From contig NZ_JAPJZI010000001.1 of assembly GCF_027944115.1 (NCBI RefSeq), positions 372,001 through 436,000 on the forward strand: a stretch of 64,000 nucleotides of DNA, written 5' to 3'. The stretch is from Hoeflea prorocentri. GTDB taxonomy: Bacteria > Pseudomonadota > Alphaproteobacteria > Rhizobiales > Rhizobiaceae. Under the pieces are notes generated by a model. The model made no database searches. It was not told the origin of the DNA and was given only the letters and a program-made list of their open reading frames with translations. This document shows positions 41,015 through 50,198 of the stretch, piece after piece. Position numbers and translations under genes: made by a program. How positions within the stretch are numbered: the stretch's first letter is position 1; every line of letters starts with the position of its first letter.

Positions 41015-42178
41015 CTAGCGGTGACGGTCCAGATAGGCCTCGGCGATTTCGGCGTCGATCGCTGGGGGGACCGGAACCACGCAGTCGTCTTTGCTCGCCT
41101 TTCCCGATGCGATGTGCTCCAGGCAGCGGGCCTGAAGGGCAAAACCGAGATCCATGGATTCGATGGAATTGCCCAGCGGGCGCGGCCCGGCGAGGTTGGC
41201 CATATGGCCACCGGCCAGAATGTGGACCGTGCGCCCGCCTTTCAGATGCAGGGTTTCGATGTCCTGCTCTTCGAAGCGATCCCGTGCCACAACCTGCGGG
41301 CTGTGCAAAAGGTCCGAGACGGCGATTTCGGTGGGGAAATGACCGCCATTCATCAAGACGGCTCCGTCCTTCATTGCACCAAGGTCATCGGCCGTAATGA
41401 CATTGACCGCTCCGGTTTCCGTCACAATCACATCCGCGGTTCGGATGGCATGGTCGCGGGGTGGTGTCAGAAACCCGTCAAAATGAGCCTCTAGCGTTGT
41501 GACGGGATCTGCATCGACGACGCTGACATTGGCGCTGGCATTCCTGAAATTGGCCGCGACGCCGCGGCCGCAGGCGCCATAGCCGAACACGGTGACCCGT
41601 TTGCCGTTGGTCGACCGGTTGGTCAGGCGCATATAGCTCTCAAACATGCTTTGTCCGACGGCATGACGGTTCTCGGCAAATTGCTTGATGGGGCTGTCAT
41701 TGATGACGAGGATCGGCCTTTGCAACTGTTCGCGCATGGGGGCCAGACGCATGCGCCCTGAAGTCGTTTCCTCCGTTCCGCCGAGCAGCTCCGGATAGGG
41801 TGCCTCCGCGTAGATGGCGAAGAGATCTCCTCCGTTGTCGAGGATCAGATCGGGCTTTTCGGCAATGACGCGGTTGAGTGAAAGATCATGCACCGACTGG
41901 TCCATGGTCTGTTCGGCGATCACCTCGATCCCGTGCTGATGCAGATAGTCCACCGTGTCGGGCTGCGTGCTGTTGAGATTGCCTGTTGCGACGATCCTGG
42001 CGCCGCCGGCATGGAGCGTGCGAAGCAGGATTGCCGTCTTCGGCTCAAGGTGAATGCCTGTCCCGATTGTCATGTCCCGAAAGGGTTTTGTGCGGGCAAA
42101 TTCCGCTTCTATGCCCGTTAGCAAGTGGCAGCCTGCCTTGACCCAATCGATGCGCGATCCTTCTTTTCCGGTACTCAT
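41015..42178 (-). CDS. S-adenosylhomocysteinase-like paralogue with changed active site
   Basis: A 387-residue homologue of S-adenosylhomocysteine hydrolase, shorter than the usual 430-470 residues and lacking the C-terminal KPDHYRY tail that completes the NAD site of the partner subunit. The NAD-binding GYGACGRG is at 199-206. By alignment with the human enzyme, H55, E156, K186 and H301 are kept (H43, E137, K165, and the His in NGGHF). D131 appears as N115, D190 as E169, and H353 is lost (GCAMGHPS is replaced by NLAGPRPLG). It probably uses NAD on another nucleoside-like substrate. ATG 42178 is chosen as start. It is a single gene, divergent from the trpL/trpE(G) region. Confidence 0.83.
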   Translation of the reverse strand: MSTGKEGSRIDWVKAGCHLLTGIEAEFARTKPFRDMTIGTGIHLEPKTAILLRTLHAGGARIVATGNLNSTQPDTVDYLHQHGIEVIAEQTMDQSVHDLSLNRVIAEKPDLILDNGGDLFAIYAEAPYPELLGGTEETTSGRMRLAPMREQLQRPILVINDSPIKQFAENRHAVGQSMFESYMRLTNRSTNGKRVTVFGYGACGRGVAANFRNASANVSVVDADPVTTLEAHFDGFLTPPRDHAIRTADVIVTETGAVNVITADDLGAMKDGAVLMNGGHFPTEIAVSDLLHSPQVVARDRFEEQDIETLHLKGGRTVHILAGGHMANLAGPRPLGNSIESMDLGFALQARCLEHIASGKASKDDCVVPVPPAIDAEIAEAYLDRHR

Positions 42179-42497
42179 GGCGATAACCTGCAATCCGTGA
42201 TCTTGAACCATGTCTGCGTGTGGTCGCAGCTTAACGGAATGTGCCGGTCAGACAAATCTTCAAGGGCACGCATGGGACGGAGGCCGGCCCGGGGCCTCGG
42301 GCCGGTCAGGCGGCGACGCGCGATGCGGATGGGATGAAGGCTGCCGTCGAAGCAGAGTTTGCTGAACGGTTCAATCCGGCGGAGTTTGCGGAGTTGCGCC
42401 GGCTGCGCAAGCGGATTGCCGAAGACGCAGGGTCCTCCGGCCCGGTTTGATGAATCGGAAAACACGGCTTGCGCCGGGCGGCGTTGGGCGTTAACAC

Positions 42498-42554
42498 ATG
42501 GGCATGAACTGCGCACGGAACATCAATGCAAACTGGTGGTGGGCTCGCTTGTAG
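42498..42554 (+). CDS. trpL: trp leader peptide
   Basis: A short leader peptide with three consecutive Trp codons (TGG TGG TGG at 42534-42542) shortly before its stop TAG. It reads MGMNCARNINANWWWARL from ATG 42498, or two residues shorter from ATG 42504. Ribosome stalling at these codons when charged tRNA-Trp is scarce favours an antiterminator and allows transcription of trpE(G), as established for Sinorhizobium and Azospirillum trpE(G). Confidence 0.9.
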   Translation: MGMNCARNINANWWWARL

Positions 42555-42589
42555 CGGCCTTTGCCAAGTTGTGCGCAACACTTGCCAAG

Positions 42590-42618
42590 CCGCTGAGGAT
42601 AACCCCGGCGGTTTTTTT
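42590..42618 (+). terminator. trp attenuator terminator
   Basis: A stem CCGCTGAGG / CCCCGGCGG (eight of nine positions paired, one wobble) with loop ATAA followed by seven T, 35 bp after the leader stop. A competing pairing exists between CCCCGGC (42603-42609) and GCCGGGG (42622-42628). This is the terminating structure of the attenuator before trpE(G). Confidence 0.85.
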
Positions 42619-42652
42619 GTGGCCGGGGCTCAGTTTTTGAGGAACAGACGAG

Positions 42653-44830
42653 ATGACGGCAGCAAAGACCGATGAAACAAGCGACATCATTGTCACACGT
42701 GGCGGAGTGGAGATCAGTCGCACGCGCACGGGCATATCCTATGCGGGCGCGATCGATGCCTATATTGACGGACTCGACAGCCGGCGCGGCGCCGTCTTTT
42801 CTTCCAACTACGAATACCCGGGGCGCTATACACGCTGGGATACGGCGATCATCGATCCGCCGCTTTCCGTTGTCGCAAAGGGCCGCGGCATGCGGTTCGA
42901 GGCGCATAACGAGCGCGGCGAGGCGCTTCTGGATATGGTGGAGCGGCGGTTGGGGCGGCTCTCGGAAGTCACGGTTGATGAGCGCAAGCGCCGTCACATT
43001 GCCCTGACCGTTGCCGCTCCCGACCGGTCCTTTACCGAGGAAGAACGCTCACGGGTGCCGACGGTTTTTACCGTGCTTCGCGCGATCACCGATCTGTTCT
43101 TCACCGAGGAGGACAGCAATCTCGGGCTCTATGGTGCTTTCGGATATGATCTGGCCTTCCAGTTTGACCATGTTCCGCTTCATCTGGACCGGCCTGAGGA
43201 TCAGCGCGATCTTGTGCTTTTCCTTCCAGATGAGATTTTGGTGGTTGATCACTATTCTGCCCGCGCCTGGGTCGACCGCTACGACTTTGCCCGCCGGGGG
43301 TTCACAACCGCGGACAAGTCGCGGGAGGTGGAAGCACGGCCCTTTGAACCCTCAACGCAAGACCCGCCGCGAGCCGACCACAGGCCCGGTGAATACGCCG
43401 AACTTGTGCGCAAGGCCAAGGAAAGCTTCAAGCGTGGCGATCTTTTCGAAGTGGTTCCGGGGCAGATGTTCTTTGAACGCTGCGCAAGCCCGCCATCGGC
43501 CATATCCCGCCGGCTGAAAGACACCAATCCGTCGCCCTATTCCTTTTTCATCAATCTCGGCGAAGGAGAATATCTCGTCGGCGCATCGCCAGAGATGTTC
43601 GTGCGGGTCAATGGCCGCCGGGTGGAAACCTGCCCGATCTCCGGCACGATCAAGCGCGGGGACGATGCCATCTCCGATTCGGAGCAGATCCTCAAGCTTC
43701 TCAACTCAAAGAAGGACGAATCCGAACTGACCATGTGTTCCGATGTCGACCGGAACGACAAGAGCCGCGTGTGCGTGCCGGGTTCGGTCCGGGTTATCGG
43801 CCGGCGTCAGATCGAGATGTATTCGCGCCTCATCCATACGGTCGATCATGTCGAGGGCCGGCTGCGTGACGGCATGGACGCTTTCGATGCATTCTTGAGC
43901 CATGCGTGGGCCGTCACGGTGACCGGTGCTCCCAAACTGTGGGCGATGCGGTTCATCGAGGAACATGAGAAGAGCCCGCGCGCCTGGTATGGCGGGGCAG
44001 TCGGCATGGTCAATTTCAACGGCGATATGAACACCGGGCTGACGCTTCGCACGATCCGTATCAAGGACGGTATCGCGGAGGTCAGGGCCGGTGCGACGCT
44101 GCTGTTCGATTCCGTGCCGGAAGAGGAAGAGGCCGAAACCGAGTTAAAGGCATCGGCGATGCTGGCGGCGATCCGGGATGCGGGCCAAAGCAACGAGGCT
44201 GCGGCCTCGCGCAGCGCCAGCAAGGTCGGCGAAGGTGTAAAAATCCTGCTCGTCGATCACGAAGATTCCTTCGTTCACACGCTTGCCAACTATTTCCGCC
44301 AGACCGGCGCCGATGTGACGACCGTACGCACGCCGGTTGCCGATGCCGTCTTCGACGAGGTCGATCCGGATCTCGTTGTCCTGTCGCCGGGGCCCGGAAG
44401 CCCAAAGGATTTCAACTGCAAGGCAACGATCAGGAAGGTCAAGGAACGCAAGCTGCCACTGTTCGGCGTGTGCCTCGGATTGCAGGCGATCACCGAGGCC
44501 TATGGCGGCGAGTTGCGGACACTGGCCGTGCCGATGCACGGCAAACCTTCGCGCATCAGGATCAATGAGCCGGGTATCGTCTTTTCCGGTCTCGGCAGGG
44601 AAGCGACCGTCGGGCGATACCACTCGATCTTCGCTGATCCGGCAACGTTGTCGAAGGATTTTTCAATCACCGCGGAAAGTGAGGACGGGACAATCATGGG
44701 GATCGAACACCGCACCGATCCGGTTGCGGCCGTCCAGTTTCATCCTGAATCCATCATGACCCTTGGCCAGGATGCCGGCATGCGTATGATCGAAAATGTC
44801 GTGGCGCATATGGCGCGCCGTAAGGATTAG
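42653..44830 (+). CDS. trpE(G): fused anthranilate synthase TrpE-TrpG
   Basis: A 725-residue fusion of both anthranilate synthase components, which make anthranilate from chorismate and glutamine in the first step of tryptophan synthesis. The chorismate-using TrpE part covers about 1-510 ([24 protein letters not shown], then [10 protein letters not shown]). The glutamine amidotransferase part runs from about 525 to the end with catalytic C607 (GVCLGLQ), H697 and E699 (HPES). The one-chain form is typical of Rhizobiales and a few other alphaproteobacteria. Expression is controlled by the leader and attenuator upstream. Confidence 0.96.
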   Translation: MTAAKTDETSDIIVTRGGVEISRTRTGISYAGAIDAYIDGLDSRRGAVFSSNYEYPGRYTRWDTAIIDPPLSVVAKGRGMRFEAHNERGEALLDMVERRLGRLSEVTVDERKRRHIALTVAAPDRSFTEEERSRVPTVFTVLRAITDLFFTEEDSNLGLYGAFGYDLAFQFDHVPLHLDRPEDQRDLVLFLPDEILVVDHYSARAWVDRYDFARRGFTTADKSREVEARPFEPSTQDPPRADHRPGEYAELVRKAKESFKRGDLFEVVPGQMFFERCASPPSAISRRLKDTNPSPYSFFINLGEGEYLVGASPEMFVRVNGRRVETCPISGTIKRGDDAISDSEQILKLLNSKKDESELTMCSDVDRNDKSRVCVPGSVRVIGRRQIEMYSRLIHTVDHVEGRLRDGMDAFDAFLSHAWAVTVTGAPKLWAMRFIEEHEKSPRAWYGGAVGMVNFNGDMNTGLTLRTIRIKDGIAEVRAGATLLFDSVPEEEEAETELKASAMLAAIRDAGQSNEAAASRSASKVGEGVKILLVDHEDSFVHTLANYFRQTGADVTTVRTPVADAVFDEVDPDLVVLSPGPGSPKDFNCKATIRKVKERKLPLFGVCLGLQAITEAYGGELRTLAVPMHGKPSRIRINEPGIVFSGLGREATVGRYHSIFADPATLSKDFSITAESEDGTIMGIEHRTDPVAAVQFHPESIMTLGQDAGMRMIENVVAHMARRKD

Positions 44831-44928
44831 TCAGCCCGCCGCATTTGCCGCAGGTGATTTGTTTGTTGCCGTCGGCGGGTGAGGCGTCTATAACGCTCGC
44901 CATGAAATTGGTACCGGTCAGAGCATTG

Positions 44929-45027
44929 ATGAAGTCTGCTGAAGGTCGCGCTGTCGAGCCGCCTGCGGATTTGCATGGCCTATCGCTTCTTCTTCTCGGC
45001 CTTAGTGGCGATCGCCGGGCTCGTTAG
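44929..45027 (+). CDS. leucine leader peptide upstream of leuA
   Basis: A short open frame ending in HGLSLLLLGLSGDRRAR, with six Leu codons within eight positions (44980-45003), its stop 2 bp before a terminator hairpin. Possible starts are ATG 44902, ATG 44929 or TTG 44971; none has a strong ribosome-binding site, so the N-terminus is uncertain. Ribosome stalling at Leu codons would link leuA transcription to leucyl-tRNA supply. An overlapping frame from ATG 44975 reads MAYRFFFSALV through the same pyrimidine-rich stretch; the Leu frame is preferred because leuA follows. Confidence 0.65.
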   Translation: MKSAEGRAVEPPADLHGLSLLLLGLSGDRRAR

Positions 45028-45028
45028 A

Positions 45029-45071
45029 GGAGCGTCCGGCGGTCGATACGCCACCGGCACACGCTCCTTTT
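45029..45071 (+). terminator. leuA attenuator terminator
   Basis: A long hairpin with outer arms GGAGCGT (45029-45035) and ACGCTCC (45061-45067), inner partial pairing of CCGGCGG with CCACCGG, and a following TTTT. It lies between the Leu-rich leader frame and leuA, about 75 bp before the leuA start. Confidence 0.75.
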
Positions 45072-45146
45072 CTCAACAGAAATAATGATCAATTCCAGCC
45101 CGGCTCAAGGTGCCGAGGTCAGGATGACAGACGAACGAGAGAAAAC

Positions 45147-46862
45147 ATGACAGCCACCGATCCGTCGATGAACAACAATGCAAAGAGCGGCATGTCGCAT
45201 GCGCCGCGAAAATATCAACCCTATCCGCTGACCGGTCTTGACGACCGCACATGGCCGTCAAAGCGTATCGAGAAGGCGCCGATCTGGTGCTCGGTCGATT
45301 TGCGTGACGGCAACCAGGCCCTCGTCAATCCGATGGGTCACGACCGCAAATGGCGCATGTTCCAGCTCCTGCTCGATATGGGCTTCAAGGAAATCGAGAT
45401 CGGGTTTCCGTCTGCGTCCCAAACGGATTTTGATTTTGCGCGCTGGTGCATCGAGGAACATGACGTTCCCGAGGATGTCTCGCTTCAGGTGCTGGTGCAA
45501 TGCCGCCCCGAGTTGATCACGCGCACCTTCGAGGCGCTTCAGGGCGCCCACAAGCCGATTGTGCATTTTTACAATTCCACCAGCGAGCTGCAGCGACGGG
45601 TGGTCTTTGCAAAGGATGTTGCCGGGATCAAGCAGATTGCGGTCGACGCCGCCAAAATGATCACCGATATGGCTGCCGATGCCGGCGGCGGGTTCCGCTT
45701 CCAGTATTCGCCGGAGAGCTTTACCGGGACCGAGCTGGAAGTGGCGCTCGAGATCTGCAATGCGGTGACCGAGGTCGTTCAGCCGACACCGGATAACAAG
45801 CTGATCATCAACCTGCCGTCGACGGTGGAAATGTCGACACCCAACATCTATGCCGATCAGATCGAATGGATGTGCCGCAACCTTGACCAGCGTGAAAACC
45901 TGATCATCTCGCTGCATCCGCATAACGATCGCGGCACCGGAATCGCCGCCACGGAACTGGGTCTCATGGCGGGCGCCGACCGGGTGGAAGGCACGCTGTT
46001 CGGCAATGGCGAGCGCACCGGCAATGTCGATGTCGTGACGCTGGCGCTCAACATGTACACGCAAGGGGTGGACCCCAAACTCGACTGCTCGGACATAGAG
46101 CGGATCAAGAAGGTCTACGAATACTCCAACCAGATGGTTATCCCGGAGCGCCATCCTTATGTCGGTGAACTCGTCTATACGGCGTTTTCCGGCTCGCACC
46201 AGGACGCCATCAACAAGGGTATGAAGGCGATCAGGGCTGCCAATACCGAGACTTGGGAGGTTCCCTACCTGCCGATCGATCCTCAGGATGTGGGGCGGAC
46301 CTATGAGGCGATCATTCGCATCAACTCCCAGTCGGGCAAGGGCGGTATCGCCTATGTCCTGCATGAGGATTACGGCTTCAACCTGCCGCGTGGTCTACAG
46401 GTCGAATTCCAGGGCGATATCCAGCGCATCACCGATGAGCGGGAAGAGGAAATGCCATCCCAGGCGATCTATGAGCGTTTTATGGAGCGTTATGTCGACC
46501 AGCCCGGTGGACGGATAACCTATGTCGATCACCACACTTTCCCTTCGCTGGAAACCAAGGGCGTGCGTGAGGTCGAGGCTGTGATCAAGGATCGCGGTAA
46601 GGAGATCAAGATTACCGGGCAGGGGACCGGCCCCATCGACGGCTTTGTGCATGCCCTGTCGCTTCACACGGGGCTCGATCTGACCGTCGCGGACTATTCC
46701 GAGCACTCGTTGCAGCACGGCGCGAATGCCGCTGCTGTCTGCTACATGGAAATCGAACATCCGGGCGGCCGGCTCTTTGGCGTCGGCATCAGCACCAACA
46801 TTGTCGCGGCCTCGCTCGAGGCTGTTGTGTCGGCGGCAAACCGGCTGCTTGGTGGTGACTAG
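45147..46862 (+). CDS. leuA: 2-isopropylmalate synthase
   Basis: A 571-residue enzyme joining acetyl-CoA and 2-ketoisovalerate in the first committed step of leucine synthesis. The TIM-barrel domain begins WCSVDLRDGNQALVNP with the metal-binding aspartate, has HNDRGTGIAATELG with the metal-binding His, and then GNGERTGNVD. The C-terminal regulatory LeuA dimerisation domain, which binds leucine, follows from about 440. Length and motifs fit the long LeuA type. It stands alone behind the leader/attenuator. Confidence 0.96.
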   Translation: MTATDPSMNNNAKSGMSHAPRKYQPYPLTGLDDRTWPSKRIEKAPIWCSVDLRDGNQALVNPMGHDRKWRMFQLLLDMGFKEIEIGFPSASQTDFDFARWCIEEHDVPEDVSLQVLVQCRPELITRTFEALQGAHKPIVHFYNSTSELQRRVVFAKDVAGIKQIAVDAAKMITDMAADAGGGFRFQYSPESFTGTELEVALEICNAVTEVVQPTPDNKLIINLPSTVEMSTPNIYADQIEWMCRNLDQRENLIISLHPHNDRGTGIAATELGLMAGADRVEGTLFGNGERTGNVDVVTLALNMYTQGVDPKLDCSDIERIKKVYEYSNQMVIPERHPYVGELVYTAFSGSHQDAINKGMKAIRAANTETWEVPYLPIDPQDVGRTYEAIIRINSQSGKGGIAYVLHEDYGFNLPRGLQVEFQGDIQRITDEREEEMPSQAIYERFMERYVDQPGGRITYVDHHTFPSLETKGVREVEAVIKDRGKEIKITGQGTGPIDGFVHALSLHTGLDLTVADYSEHSLQHGANAAAVCYMEIEHPGGRLFGVGISTNIVAASLEAVVSAANRLLGGD

Positions 46863-46890
46863 ACGCGAATCCGCTTGGCGCATGTCCTAG

Positions 46891-46911
46891 GTCAGGTTGT
46901 TTCCACCTGAC
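46891..46911. repeat. inverted repeat downstream of leuA
   Basis: Arms GTCAGGT and ACCTGAC with a 7-nt loop, 29 bp after the leuA stop. No T-run follows, so it may be a weak transcription end or message-stabilising hairpin. Nothing else is recognised between leuA and the next gene. Confidence 0.35.
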
Positions 46912-47040
46912 GTGCGCTTGCAACCAGACCCGACGACTTCACTCCGATGCAGACGCTTTTGCGGGTTTGCCTAGGGGCTGACGGTCGTCGGAGTTGATGT
47001 CTCGTGAACAGCCCACACCGGCCTTAAAACTGTTCAGCGG

Positions 47041-47364
47041 CTATCCGAAGTACTTCAGCGTTGCGCTAAGTGCCAATACTGACAGGACAAGGAGTATCCA
47101 TATGCCGAAACCCAATAGGGCGGCTGCGTAAGCGCTGCAAACAAGCTGTCCGTTCGGGTCTCTTTTGTATCCGAACGGATTGAAACCTGTTTCGTGTGAA
47201 TGGAACGAGACGATCCTGATTCTCCCAAGGCTTACCGCTGGAACCACTGCTCTCGCGGTAATGTACCCAAAGAACATAAGAATATACTCGAAGAGCACTT
47301 GGAGCAGGATAAGTATCCCTCGAAGCAGAAAACCCGCGATCCTTGTTGTTGCTTCTTCAGACAT
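47041..47364 (-). CDS. small membrane protein of unknown function
   Basis: A 107-residue protein with two membrane segments (about 10-45 and 80-104) separated by a basic, aromatic loop (IRIVSFHSHETGFNPFGYKRDPNG). The start has an excellent ribosome-binding site (GGGAGAAAA). Base composition is visibly lower in GC than its neighbours and codon use is less biased, which may point to recent acquisition. No family is recognised, and it has no obvious operon partner. Confidence 0.65.
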   Translation of the reverse strand: MSEEATTRIAGFLLRGILILLQVLFEYILMFFGYITARAVVPAVSLGRIRIVSFHSHETGFNPFGYKRDPNGQLVCSAYAAALLGFGIWILLVLSVLALSATLKYFG

Positions 47365-47448
47365 TTTTCTCCCATGACGTGTATGGAGGTTATGTCGTTA
47401 CCTTTAATTGAGAGTTCAAGACAGTTTCCGGTAATCATCGGAGTTTGG

Positions 47449-48348
47449 TTAAAGCTCTTCTGAACGAAAGACTTCAAAACTCCGGCTGTCGGCATCAAGG
47501 CCATACCGGTCAAGCCTGCAGGACCATGCGCCCGGCGCGCCGCTGATTGTAAAGAGATTGTATCCGGAGGCCGGCCGATGCCCGCCGAGTGCTTCGCTGG
47601 CCGAGGGGACGCCGACCACGGGAACGTCCGCGTCCTTGCCGGGCAGCCGGTAGAGCGTGTCGAGATGGGTGTGACCGTGGAGAACAAGCTCTGCCCCGGC
47701 TGACCGCATCACTGCTCCGAAGCGGCGAATTCCAAGCATGCGTTTATAGGTTTTTGCCGCGCCCCGGACCGGCGGGTGGTGGATCATGACAACCCGGAAC
47801 AGCCCTTCATTCTCCGCTTCAACGAGGTGCTGGCGCAAGGCCAGTGCCTGGCGGCGTCCGAAAATGCCGTTGGCGGAAAAGGGCGGTGTCGCGCTTGCCG
47901 TTGAGACACCGATCAGGGCGACGTTGCCGCGCACGCGGCAATAGGGGAACAGGTTGTCTCCGCTGGTTGAAAGGGCTTCATCATCGCCCAGCATGTAGGG
48001 CCGCCATGCGTGGGAAAGCGCTTCGAATGCGCCCGGCACATAGGCGTCGTGATTGCCGGGCACCACCGATACGTCCTGCGGATCACCTGTTTCGACGAGC
48101 CACTGCGTCGCCGCCATGATCTCCGCCTTGGTCGCCAGATTGACGAGGTCCCCGGTGACGGCAAGATGGTCCGGATCGGCCGCTCTGATATCGTCCAGCA
48201 GGGATTCCAGAATATTGCCGAACAGGCGTTTGCCGCGGTTTCGGTGCCAGTTGATATAGCCGGTGATTCGCTTGGAGGCGAGTTCACGCGCCGAAAGACG
48301 GGGCAGCGGGCCGAGATGAATATCCGATATGTGGGCGAGACGGAACAT
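47449..48348 (-). CDS. calcineurin-like metallophosphoesterase
   Basis: A phosphoesterase of about 300 residues with the complete two-metal motif set: HISDIHLG, AVTGDLVN, VPGNHD, MIHHPP and LHGHTHLD. It is related to the 3',5'-cyclic-nucleotide phosphodiesterase (CpdA/Icc)-like group, but substrate prediction in this family is unreliable. ATG 48348 is chosen as it starts the conserved domain directly; an ATG four codons upstream (48360) is also possible. Single leftward gene. Confidence 0.88.
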   Translation of the reverse strand: MFRLAHISDIHLGPLPRLSARELASKRITGYINWHRNRGKRLFGNILESLLDDIRAADPDHLAVTGDLVNLATKAEIMAATQWLVETGDPQDVSVVPGNHDAYVPGAFEALSHAWRPYMLGDDEALSTSGDNLFPYCRVRGNVALIGVSTASATPPFSANGIFGRRQALALRQHLVEAENEGLFRVVMIHHPPVRGAAKTYKRMLGIRRFGAVMRSAGAELVLHGHTHLDTLYRLPGKDADVPVVGVPSASEALGGHRPASGYNLFTISGAPGAWSCRLDRYGLDADSRSFEVFRSEEL

Positions 48349-48428
48349 GGCGCAGGACATAGCTGCCCGTCGACCGATGGGCAAGAAGTCCGTCGGTTTG
48401 ACGTTTCCGCCTCAACGCTTTCAGGAAA

Positions 48429-49412
48429 CTACACCGCCTCGCGCCCGTGCGGGGCCATCAGATCAATCTCGGGTCCGACGGGAACGATGCGGGTCGGGTT
48501 CACGCTCTCATGGCTGCGATAGTAATGCTGCTTGATGTGAAACATGTTAACCGTCTCGGCAATGCCGGGCATCTGGTAAAGCTCCCGCAGATAGCCTGAC
48601 AGGGCCGGGTAATCCTGAATGCGTCGCTTGTTGCATTTGAAATGACTGACATAAACGGGATCAAATCGGACCAGCGTGGTAAAGAGCCGCCAGTCAGCCT
48701 CCGTCAGGCGGTCTCCCATCAGGTAGCGATTGGCTGCCAGCTTTTCCTCGACCATGTCGAGCGTGTCGAAAAGGGCGTTGAACGCCTCTTCATAGGCTTC
48801 TTGCGTCGTGGCGAAGCCGCTTTTGTAAACGCCGTTGTTGATGTTGTGATAGATCGGCTCGTTGATGGCGTCGATCTCGGCCCTCAGCTCCTCGGGATAA
48901 AAATCCAGTTGCGCATCAACGCCTTCAAGCGCGTTGAACGCCGTGTTGAACATGCGGATGATCTCGGACGATTCATTCGAGACGATGGTGTTTTCCTGCT
49001 TGTCCCACAGAACCGGCACGGTAACACGCCCGCTATAGGACGGATCGGCGGTCGTGTAGACCTGCCACATGAAGGATGACCCGTTGATGGCGTCCGTCGT
49101 GCCGCCGTCCCTGTCATGGAACTCCCAGCCGTTCGTTCCCATGAAGTGATCAACGATCGAGAGCCCGATATGCGGCTCGAGGCCCTTGAGCTTCCTGAAG
49201 ATCACGGTGCGGTGCGCCCACGGGCAGGCATGGGAGATATAGAGGTGATAACGTCCGGCTTCGGCGGCAAAGCCGCTGCGACCGCTTGGACCCGCACTGC
49301 CGTCCGGCGTGACCCAGTTGCGAAACTGCGCTTCGGACCGTTTGAAGCGGCCCTTGTTTTCCTTGGTGTTGTACCAGACATCCTTCCAGACGCCGTCAAT
49401 CAGCATTCCCAT
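48429..49412 (-). CDS. glutathionyl-hydroquinone reductase (YqjG/ECM4-type GST)
   Basis: A 327-residue omega-like glutathione transferase. The catalytic CPWAHR motif (C63) and the NESSEIIRMFN glutathione-binding segment are diagnostic of S-glutathionyl-(chloro)hydroquinone reductases, which remove glutathione from conjugated quinols. The N-terminus (GVWKDVWYNTKENKGRFKR) is specific for this class. ATG 49412 has GGAGA 6 bp upstream. Cytoplasmic, leftward, single gene. Confidence 0.92.
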   Translation of the reverse strand: MGMLIDGVWKDVWYNTKENKGRFKRSEAQFRNWVTPDGSAGPSGRSGFAAEAGRYHLYISHACPWAHRTVIFRKLKGLEPHIGLSIVDHFMGTNGWEFHDRDGGTTDAINGSSFMWQVYTTADPSYSGRVTVPVLWDKQENTIVSNESSEIIRMFNTAFNALEGVDAQLDFYPEELRAEIDAINEPIYHNINNGVYKSGFATTQEAYEEAFNALFDTLDMVEEKLAANRYLMGDRLTEADWRLFTTLVRFDPVYVSHFKCNKRRIQDYPALSGYLRELYQMPGIAETVNMFHIKQHYYRSHESVNPTRIVPVGPEIDLMAPHGREAV

Positions 49413-49646
49413 ACATTTTCTCCAGGTTTACTGCGCAAGATAGGGTTCTGCCTCGGCCAAGCGAAGGCGGATTGATTGAACAGTGTGTTTTACATTGCAA
49501 TCGCTGCCGGCTTTGTGCTATCCGCCTTCAACGCAAAAAAGGTCAGACCATGAATATTGCCGGAGAACTGCGACGACGCTGAAGCTTTTACGCCCGACAA
49601 AGGGTGTGTTTTGCCGTGTCCAGCCGCCAGTCTCCCGGATGAAATC

Positions 49647-50186
49647 ATGTCTGCGATAAAGCCAGCCTATCTGACCGAAAATCCGTCTCACGACGCCATC
49701 ATCGATATCATCAACGAAGAAGCCTTTGGACCGGGACGTTTTGCGCGTGCCGCTGAACGTGTGCGTGAGCAAGGTCCCCACGACCGGCATCTGTCTTTTG
49801 TCGCCGCAGTCGATGAGCAGATCGTAGGCTCCGTTCGCATGACGCCGATTTTGGCCGGAGAGGTTGCCGGTCACTTGCTCGGGCCGCTTGCGGTACGCCC
49901 GCAATTCAAGAATCTCGGCATCGGCCGGCAACTGGTGCGTATCAGCGTTGATGCGGTGCTTGCATCCGGAAGCGACGCCGTCATCCTGGTTGGCGACGCG
50001 CCCTACTACCGGCCCCTCGGTTTTGAACCGGTGCAGGCAAAATTGCGTTTTCCGGGACCGGTCGACCCCGACCGTATTCTGGTCGCGCCGAAAACCGTAG
50101 CAATCCATGCGGGTCTGGATGGCGAAATCCGCTGGCGGCGCGTTGAAGAGCAGGCAAGCGAACTGCCGGCTGCCGAGGGTCTCTAA
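49647..50186 (+). CDS. GNAT-family N-acetyltransferase
   Basis: A 179-residue acetyltransferase resembling YhbS. The acetyl-CoA site is visible as LGPLAVRPQFKNLGIGRQLV, and a late YYRPLGFEP beta bulge is typical. The start at 49647 (MSAIKPAYL) is chosen because the longer open frame to 49557 is not conserved-looking. The acceptor molecule is unknown. Its stop is 12 bp from the convergent membrane-protein gene. Confidence 0.86.
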   Translation: MSAIKPAYLTENPSHDAIIDIINEEAFGPGRFARAAERVREQGPHDRHLSFVAAVDEQIVGSVRMTPILAGEVAGHLLGPLAVRPQFKNLGIGRQLVRISVDAVLASGSDAVILVGDAPYYRPLGFEPVQAKLRFPGPVDPDRILVAPKTVAIHAGLDGEIRWRRVEEQASELPAAEGL

Positions 50187-50198
50187 ACCGGACCTGCC

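Noticed and set aside
42241-42450. A 69-codon rightward open frame before trpL.
   Set aside because: GTG start without ribosome-binding site, low-complexity first half and no family resemblance; it may be chance in high-GC DNA.
44835-44879. Inverted repeat CCCGCCG / CGGCGGG after trpE(G) as terminator.
   Set aside because: The loop is over 30 nt and no T-run follows.
44975-45085. Phe-rich frame (MAYRFFF...) as a separate gene.
   Set aside because: It runs through the terminator hairpin and lies before leuA, not a phenylalanine gene; kept only as an alternative reading of the leader.
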